From Pseudomonadota bacterium (GTDB lineage: Bacteria > Pseudomonadota > Alphaproteobacteria > Azospirillales > Azospirillaceae), in contig JAEZHQ010000118.1 in NCBI GenBank assembly GCA_023416455.1, forward strand, positions 1 through 10,689: a DNA stretch of 10,689 nucleotides, given 5' to 3'. The notes below the pieces were generated by a model that was given only the letters and a program-made list of their open reading frames with translations, made no database searches and had not been told where the DNA came from. Below, piece after piece: positions 6,643 through 10,689 of the stretch. The first letter of the stretch is position 1. The number at the start of each line of letters is the position of its first letter. The translations under genes were made by a program, and so were the position numbers.

Positions 6643-7924
6643 GGATCACGGCTTCCCGCTTTGCCTCGTCCCACCGCCAGACCGGCGCACCCGGCCGGAT
6701 GGCCAGGCCGCCGACCCAGCGTTCGGGCGGCGCGCAGTCCATCCAGTCCCGGTCGCCATCCAGAAGCCGCCGCCCCGTGCCGGTCAGGGTCAGCGGGCGG
6801 CGGTACCATGGACCGTCCCCCGCCGCATCGACCGTGAAGGGGGGCTCGCCGGCCCGCAGCATCGCCCCGGCCATGTGGGCGAGGATCAGATCGCTCAGCC
6901 AGGGGAGCGGATCGCGTTCCGTCATCAGCCGGTGAAACACCCGGCCGAGCGGCTGGCTCTCCTCGGCGAGGCAGTCGAGAAACAGCTGCTCCGTAAGGCC
7001 AAGTCCGTTCCGGACCGACGGCAGCTCGCGGAGATGGCGGTGCAGGGCCGTCCGCAGGTCGGGCAGGGCGGGGTCCGGCATCCGCAGGATGGCCACCAGC
7101 CCGGTCGGGTCGGGCGAGGTCACCGCCTGCCATGCCGCCTTCCCGAAGGCAAGCTGCGGCGCCGAAACGGCCGTCCGGCTCCGCCAGAGAAGGCGCAGCG
7201 CTTCCGCGGGAAGCTGCCCCAGCCCGATGAAGCGCATCGCGCCGGGGAAATGGTTCACGCTGATGAGTTCGAGCGTCTGCGGCGCTTGCCCGCTGAACAG
7301 CGCGAGGCACCGCGCCAGGATCAGCTGGTCGTAGCTGTCATGCTCGAACCACAGGACGACGCGCTCGTAGCGCCGGGCGGCGGCGGCCAGCCCCTCCTCC
7401 TCGCGCCTCAGCTTCTCGACGAGCTGCGGAAGGGAGTAGAGCGTCATGCCGCTGTGGTTGTTGGCCAGGAAATGGCTGCGCGCGGCAATCTGCCCGGGCT
7501 CCCCGGGGTCGCCGGTCACCGGGCCGAGGCAGAACGGGTTGGAGTATTCGAGGAAGTCACCGACGAAGCCCGCCATGGTCAGGCGGCCGGCGATGTCGCT
7601 GCCGCAGCGGATGTGAAGGGTCCTCACGGAGCCGTCGAGCGCGCCGGTGGCGGCCTGCTCGCGTTCCATGGCCGCGATGTGCGCCTTCAGCCTGGGCCAG
7701 CTGGCCAGGCCCAGCTCGCGGGCGACCGCCCATTGGGCATCGGCCAGCGACAGCCCGTCGCCGTCGGAGGCCGCCTTGCGGGCCTGCGAACGGCCGGCAC
7801 GGAGGCGGGCGAGCGCCGCCGGGTCTCCGGCCCGGGCGGCACGAAGGAGATCCTTGGCGCGCTTCTTCTGCTGTTCGAGGTTGAGGCGAAAGGCCCGGAT
7901 GACCGGGTCGTCGGGCGTCGGCAT
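6638..7924 (-). CDS. DUF1835 domain-containing protein
   Basis: This is a 428-aa soluble protein of unknown function. Residues about 10-90 are helical and charged (KKRAKDLLRAARAGDPAALA, then ADAQWAVARELGLASWPRLK). They resemble the segment often found ahead of ankyrin-like or DUF1835 regions in proteobacteria. Residues about 100-235 match DUF1835: TLHIRCGSDIAGRLTMAGFV, GDFLEYSNPFCLGPV, VVLWFEHDSYDQLILARCLA. The C-terminal half is consistent with the DUF3658-type tail. No catalytic residues are established for the family. The ATG at 7924 has a Shine-Dalgarno AGGGAG-like sequence about 7 nt upstream, inside a perfect inverted repeat. The gene is divergent from the oxygenase gene and runs toward the btu promoter. 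It has no membrane segment or signal peptide. Confidence 0.82.
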   Translation of the reverse strand: MPTPDDPVIRAFRLNLEQQKKRAKDLLRAARAGDPAALARLRAGRSQARKAASDGDGLSLADAQWAVARELGLASWPRLKAHIAAMEREQAATGALDGSVRTLHIRCGSDIAGRLTMAGFVGDFLEYSNPFCLGPVTGDPGEPGQIAARSHFLANNHSGMTLYSLPQLVEKLRREEEGLAAAARRYERVVLWFEHDSYDQLILARCLALFSGQAPQTLELISVNHFPGAMRFIGLGQLPAEALRLLWRSRTAVSAPQLAFGKAAWQAVTSPDPTGLVAILRMPDPALPDLRTALHRHLRELPSVRNGLGLTEQLFLDCLAEESQPLGRVFHRLMTERDPLPWLSDLILAHMAGAMLRAGEPPFTVDAAGDGPWYRRPLTLTGTGRRLLDGDRDWMDCAPPERWVGGLAIRPGAPVWRWDEAKREAVIR

Positions 7925-7930
7925 GGCGCG

Positions 7931-7975
7931 CTCCCTTTTCCGTCAGTCCGTGTCCGCCGTCAGACCAAAAGGGAG
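7931..7975 (-). promoter_or_regulatory. Inverted repeat burying the Shine-Dalgarno of the DUF1835 gene
   Basis: On the minus strand CTCCCTTTT (7975-7967) is perfectly complementary to AAAAGGGAG (7939-7931), with a 27-nt loop. The second arm contains the ribosome-binding sequence of the DUF1835 gene, whose ATG begins 7 nt further on. The loop carries two copies of CTGACGG (7963-7957 and 7946-7940). If transcription starts upstream of 7975, the hairpin would mask the ribosome-binding site. It could instead be a protein-binding DNA dyad. Confidence 0.5.
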
Positions 7976-8207
7976 GGAGAGAAGGTGGTCCCCGATCACA
8001 GGCCGTGGGCGCAGCCCTTTCCGCGGACGTGGAGGCTCCGGCCGAGCGACGCCCACTCTGCCAAGCATCGAAAGCGCGCGTCAAGCCGCTCCCGTGGCGC
8101 CGGCCGCATCCCCGAGCCGCAAGCCCGGGATTCGAAAGCAAGCACCGGAGTGCGGCGGCGCCCCGCCCCTGCGACAATCGCCCGGATCACGAGGAAGGGA
8201 GACGATC
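7976..8207. other. Divergent intergenic region, no gene seen
   Basis: No credible coding frame or RNA gene is seen in this gap. It must contain the promoters of both flanking genes, but neither is obvious. A weak minus-strand pair is TTGACG (8084-8079) with GCAGAG (8061-8056), 17 nt apart. AAAGCGCG (8071-8078) resembles the E. coli Ada-box core AAAGCGCA. A clear ribosome-binding sequence, GAAGGGAG, precedes the oxygenase start. Confidence 0.4.
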
Positions 8208-8954
8208 ATGGACGCGAACCCACCGGCTCCGGTCTCACTGGCTCCGGTCGCCGGAACGCGGCGGGCCGACGCGGTCGGCTGGACGGCGGTCGCCGCCGAT
8301 CTCGACGCGCAGGGCTGGTCGGTCCTGCCGGCGCTGCTGACCGGCGCGGAATGCGACGCCGTCGCCGGGCTCTACGACCAGGGCGAGGGCTTCCGCAGCC
8401 GCGTCGTCATGGCGCGGCACGGCTTCGGACGCGGCGAATACCGCTATTTCTCCTATCCCCTGCCGGCGCTGGTGGGGTGCCTGCGGACCACGCTCTATCC
8501 GCATCTGGCCCCGATCGCCAACCGCTGGCACGAAAGGATGGGGACCGGCGTGCGCTTTCCCGCCGGCCACGCCGCTTTCCTCGACCGCTGCCGGCGCGCC
8601 GGCCAGACGCGCCCGACCCCCCTGCTGCTTCGCTACGACAAGGACGACCACAACTGCCTTCACCAGGATCTTTACGGCGAGCACGTCTTCCCGCTCCAGG
8701 TCGCGGTGCTGCTGTCCGCGCCGGGAAGGGAGTTCGAGGGCGGCGAGTTCGTCCTGACCGAGCAGCGGCCCAGGATGCAGTCGCGCGTCGCGGTGGTGCC
8801 GTTGGGCAAAGGGGATGCGGTGGTCTTTGCGGTCAACAACCGTCCGGTGCAGGGCGCCCGCGGCACCGGACGGGTCACCCTGCGCCATGGCGTCAGCCGG
8901 ATACTTGCGGGCCGCCGCCACACGCTCGGGGTGATCTTCCACGACGCCGCCTGA
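8208..8954 (+). CDS. 2OG-Fe(II) oxygenase (PF09859 / COG3826 type)
   Basis: This 248-aa cytoplasmic protein fits the prolyl-4-hydroxylase-like family PF09859, described as oxygenases acting on damaged DNA. The true substrate is not established from sequence. The metal triad is visible as His152 and Asp154 in NCLHQDLYGEHVFPLQ and a distal His227 in TLRHGVSR. The C-terminal GRRHTLGVIFHDAA is highly characteristic and supplies an Arg candidate for 2-oxoglutarate binding. The N-terminal part has GWSVLPALLTGAECDAVAGL and YRYFSYPLP, also typical. The ATG at 8208 follows GAAGGGAG with good spacing. Longer in-frame extensions upstream are low-complexity and lack a ribosome-binding site. The gene is apparently monocistronic and divergent from the DUF1835 gene. 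Confidence 0.85.
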   Translation: MDANPPAPVSLAPVAGTRRADAVGWTAVAADLDAQGWSVLPALLTGAECDAVAGLYDQGEGFRSRVVMARHGFGRGEYRYFSYPLPALVGCLRTTLYPHLAPIANRWHERMGTGVRFPAGHAAFLDRCRRAGQTRPTPLLLRYDKDDHNCLHQDLYGEHVFPLQVAVLLSAPGREFEGGEFVLTEQRPRMQSRVAVVPLGKGDAVVFAVNNRPVQGARGTGRVTLRHGVSRILAGRRHTLGVIFHDAA

Positions 8955-8956
8955 GT

Positions 8957-8979
8957 CCGGTTCCGGGCGTCCGAACCGG
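8957..8979 (+). terminator. Hairpin just after the oxygenase stop codon
   Basis: CCGGTTC (8957-8963) and GAACCGG (8973-8979) form a perfect 7-bp stem with a 9-nt loop, starting two bases after the TGA. There is no T-rich tract after it, so it is either a weak intrinsic terminator or a 3' end stabilising stem. A smaller stem, TCGCC-TTC-GGCGA, follows at 9009-9021. Confidence 0.45.
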
Positions 8980-9061
8980 CCGCCGTTCGCAGCCTTCGCA
9001 AAACATCGTCGCCTTCGGCGAAATTCGTGTCAGGTTTGCACGATTGGGGCGAGCACCGGCG

Positions 9062-9089
9062 TTGCGTCAATGGGACGCATATGAATAAT
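9062..9089 (+). promoter_or_regulatory. Candidate bioF promoter containing a palindromic operator
   Basis: TTGCGT (9062-9067) and AATAAT (9084-9089) are 16 nt apart, in the only A/T-rich patch upstream of bioF. The perfect inverted repeat TGCGTC-AATGG-GACGCA (9063-9079) overlaps the -35 and fills most of the spacer, a position suited to repression. It matches neither the BirA operator (TTGTAAACC type) nor the BioR box (TTATMKATAA). Confidence 0.4.
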
Positions 9090-9129
9090 TGGCCGCCTCG
9101 TCCTTCCCTGCCGGCAGCCCCGCCTTTCC

Positions 9130-10311
9130 ATGTCCCGCCTCGACCCGCTGTTCGCCACGCATCTCGACGCCCTGGAGCGGCGCCACGCCCGCCGCGCCCT
9201 GCGGGCGGTCGCCCCGGCGGGGCCGGGGCGCATCCGGCGCGACGGCCGTGTGCTCCTCAACTTCTCCGGCAACGATTACCTGGGGCTGAGCGGGCATCCG
9301 CTGCTGGCCGGGCGGAGCGCCGAGTGGGCGCGGCGCTGGGGGGCCGGGGCCGGCGCGTCGCGGCTCGTCTGCGGCAGCCTCGACCTGCACCGGGCGGTGG
9401 AGGAGAAGGTCGCCCGGCTCAAGGGGACCGAGGCGGCGCTTCTGTTCAACTCCGGCTGGCAGGCGAACGCCGCCCTGCTGCCGGCCCTCTTCGCGGCCGA
9501 CGCGCTCGGCGGCCCGGCGCTGGTCTTCACCGACCGCCTCGTCCACGCCAGCCTGCACCACGGCTGCGCGGCGGCGGGGGTGCGGCAGATCCGGTTCCGC
9601 CACAACGACCTGGGGCACCTCGACAGCCTGCTGGCGCAGCGCGCCGGCCAGCCGGGGGTGCGCTTCGTCATCACCGAGAGCGTCTTCAGCATGGACGGCG
9701 ACCGCGCCGACGTGGCGGCCCTGGCGGAGCTGGCCGACCGCCACGGCGCCTTCCTAATGCTGGACGAGGCGCACGCCACCGGCGTGCTGGGGCCGGGCGG
9801 CATGGGCCTGTCGGGGCTGGCCAAGGGGCGGGTCGATCTGGTCATGGGCACCTTCAGCAAGGCGCTCGGCGGCTTCGGCGCCTATGTCGCGGGCTCGAAG
9901 ACGCTGTGCGACTATCTGGTGAACCGCTGCGGCGGGCTGATCTACGCCACGGCGCTGCCGCCGGCGGTGCTGGGCGCCATGGACGCGGCGCTCGACCTGC
10001 TCCCCACGCTCGACGCCGAACGCGCGCGCCTGGAGGCCAACGCCGGGCGGCTGCGCGCGGGGCTGCGCGGACTCGGCCTCGACACCGGCCCTTCCAGCAC
10101 GCAGATCGTCCCGGCGCTGGTCGGGGAGGAGAAGGCGGCGCTCGACCTCAGCGGGCGTCTGGAGGCGGCGGGCGTTCTCGGCATCGCCATCCGCCCGCCG
10201 ACCGTGCCGCCGGGCACCAGCCGCATCCGCTTCGCCCTGTCCGCCGCCCACGCCGAGGCCGATGTCGACGCGCTGGTGGACGCGGTCGCCGCCGCCCGGG
10301 CGGCGGCGTGA
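9130..10311 (+). CDS. bioF: 8-amino-7-oxononanoate synthase (BioF)
   Basis: This 393-aa PLP enzyme condenses L-alanine with pimeloyl-ACP (or -CoA) to 8-amino-7-oxononanoate, the first step of biotin ring assembly. It belongs to the alpha-oxoamine synthase family. Visible motifs are LNFSGNDYLGLSGHP (43-57), GAGASRLVCGSLDLHRAVEE (73-92), ESVFSMDGD (183-191), the PLP-contacting DEAHATGVLG (212-221), and the Schiff-base lysine Lys244 in GTFSKALGGFGAYVAG. RPPTVPPGTSRIRFALSAAH near the C-terminus is also typical. The length is close to E. coli BioF (384 aa). The ATG at 9130 is the first in frame and gives MSRLDPLF, a normal BioF opening, although the ribosome-binding site is weak. The stop is 13 nt before the next gene, so they form an operon. 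Confidence 0.93.
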   Translation: MSRLDPLFATHLDALERRHARRALRAVAPAGPGRIRRDGRVLLNFSGNDYLGLSGHPLLAGRSAEWARRWGAGAGASRLVCGSLDLHRAVEEKVARLKGTEAALLFNSGWQANAALLPALFAADALGGPALVFTDRLVHASLHHGCAAAGVRQIRFRHNDLGHLDSLLAQRAGQPGVRFVITESVFSMDGDRADVAALAELADRHGAFLMLDEAHATGVLGPGGMGLSGLAKGRVDLVMGTFSKALGGFGAYVAGSKTLCDYLVNRCGGLIYATALPPAVLGAMDAALDLLPTLDAERARLEANAGRLRAGLRGLGLDTGPSSTQIVPALVGEEKAALDLSGRLEAAGVLGIAIRPPTVPPGTSRIRFALSAAHAEADVDALVDAVAAARAAA

Positions 10312-10324
10312 GGGGGTGCGCGGC

Positions 10325-10689
10325 ATGACGGCGCCCGTCTTCGTCTTCGTTCACGGCTGGGGCTTCGGACCCGGCCTGTGGGACGCCGTCCGGGAGCGGC
10401 TGCCCGCCGGCGCCGGCGTGGCGGTGGACCTTGGCTATTTCGGCCCGCCGGCGACGCCGCCGCTGCCCGCCGGGCGCCCTGTGGTGGCGGTCGGGCACTC
10501 CTTCGGCCTGCTGTGGCTGCTGCACGAGGCGCCCTTCGCCTGGGACGGGCTGGTCGCCGTCAACGGCTTTCCGCGCTTCACCGAGGGGGAGGGCTACGCG
10601 CCCGCCGTGCCGCGGCGCGTGCTCGACCGCATGATCCTGCGCTTTCGCAGCGACCCCGCGGCGGTGCTGGAGGAGTTCCGCCGGCGCTG
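10325..10689 (+). CDS. bioH: BioH-like alpha/beta hydrolase, partial (3' end beyond window)
   Basis: The first 121 codons of an alpha/beta hydrolase are present. VFVFVHGWGFGPGLWD (5-20) carries the HGWGF oxyanion-hole motif of BioH-type esterases. VVAVGHSFGLLWLL (53-66) contains the GHSFG nucleophile elbow with Ser59. The catalytic Asp and His should lie beyond the edge. BioH removes the methyl from pimeloyl-ACP methyl ester, giving the BioF substrate, so its position 13 nt after bioF supports the assignment. The segment VNGFPRFTEGEGYAPAVP replaces the E. coli BioH SSPCF region, so this is a diverged BioH-type clade. The ATG at 10325 follows AGGGGG (10311-10316). A GTG at 10316 is in frame but less likely. 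Another carboxylesterase is possible. Confidence 0.72.
   Translation, partial: MTAPVFVFVHGWGFGPGLWDAVRERLPAGAGVAVDLGYFGPPATPPLPAGRPVVAVGHSFGLLWLLHEAPFAWDGLVAVNGFPRFTEGEGYAPAVPRRVLDRMILRFRSDPAAVLEEFRRR

Noticed and set aside
6605..9088. Very long plus-strand open frame across the DUF1835 gene and part of the oxygenase gene
   Set aside because: It has no recognisable domain and no ribosome-binding site, and it overlaps two well-supported genes in other frames.
8955..9129. BirA or BioR operator before bioF
   Set aside because: Neither the TTGTAAACC-type dyad nor TTATMKATAA is present in this gap.

Overview
The window is very GC-rich, with strong third-position G/C in its main genes. Its gene families and synteny suggest an Azospirillum-like or related Rhodospirillales alphaproteobacterium. 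This assignment is inference: no rRNA or other marker gene is present.

Layout. (1) Positions 1-1600 are an accessory patch. It holds the 5' end of an ISNCY/IS1202-type transposase leaving the left edge on the minus strand, a complete Xre/ParS-type antitoxin plus RES toxin pair on the plus strand, and scars of two other insertion sequences: an IS256-type transposase snippet and an IS5-type transposase C-terminal third between inverted repeats. (2) Positions 1599-6557 are a minus-strand cobalamin uptake operon. It starts with a promoter and a cobalamin riboswitch, followed by a BtuB-like TonB-dependent receptor, a BtuF-like periplasmic binding protein, a BtuC-like permease and a BtuD-like ATPase. 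Every junction overlaps by 1-4 nt. The IS5-type remnant abuts the last codon of the ATPase gene. (3) Positions 6638-8954 hold two divergent genes, a DUF1835 protein (minus) and a PF09859-type 2OG-Fe(II) oxygenase (plus), with a 283-nt structured gap between them. (4) Positions 9130-10689 start a biotin synthesis cluster on the plus strand: bioF, then a BioH-like alpha/beta hydrolase cut by the right edge.

How the genes work together. The btu genes would carry B12 across the outer membrane (BtuB with TonB), through the periplasm (BtuF) and across the inner membrane (BtuCD). B12 binding to the riboswitch would lower expression of the whole polycistron. A hairpin just downstream can pair with part of the btuB Shine-Dalgarno sequence, so control is probably translational. 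BioF makes 8-amino-7-oxononanoate, and the BioH-like enzyme would supply its pimeloyl thioester substrate. The RES/Xre pair is a self-contained NAD-depleting toxin module with its own promoter and repeated operator-like boxes.

I found no convincing wholly new multi-gene system. The less-explained elements are regulatory: a perfect 9+9 nt inverted repeat that would bury the Shine-Dalgarno sequence of the DUF1835 gene, a TGCGTC-N5-GACGCA palindrome in the putative bioF promoter, and the nested insertion-sequence scar next to btuD.
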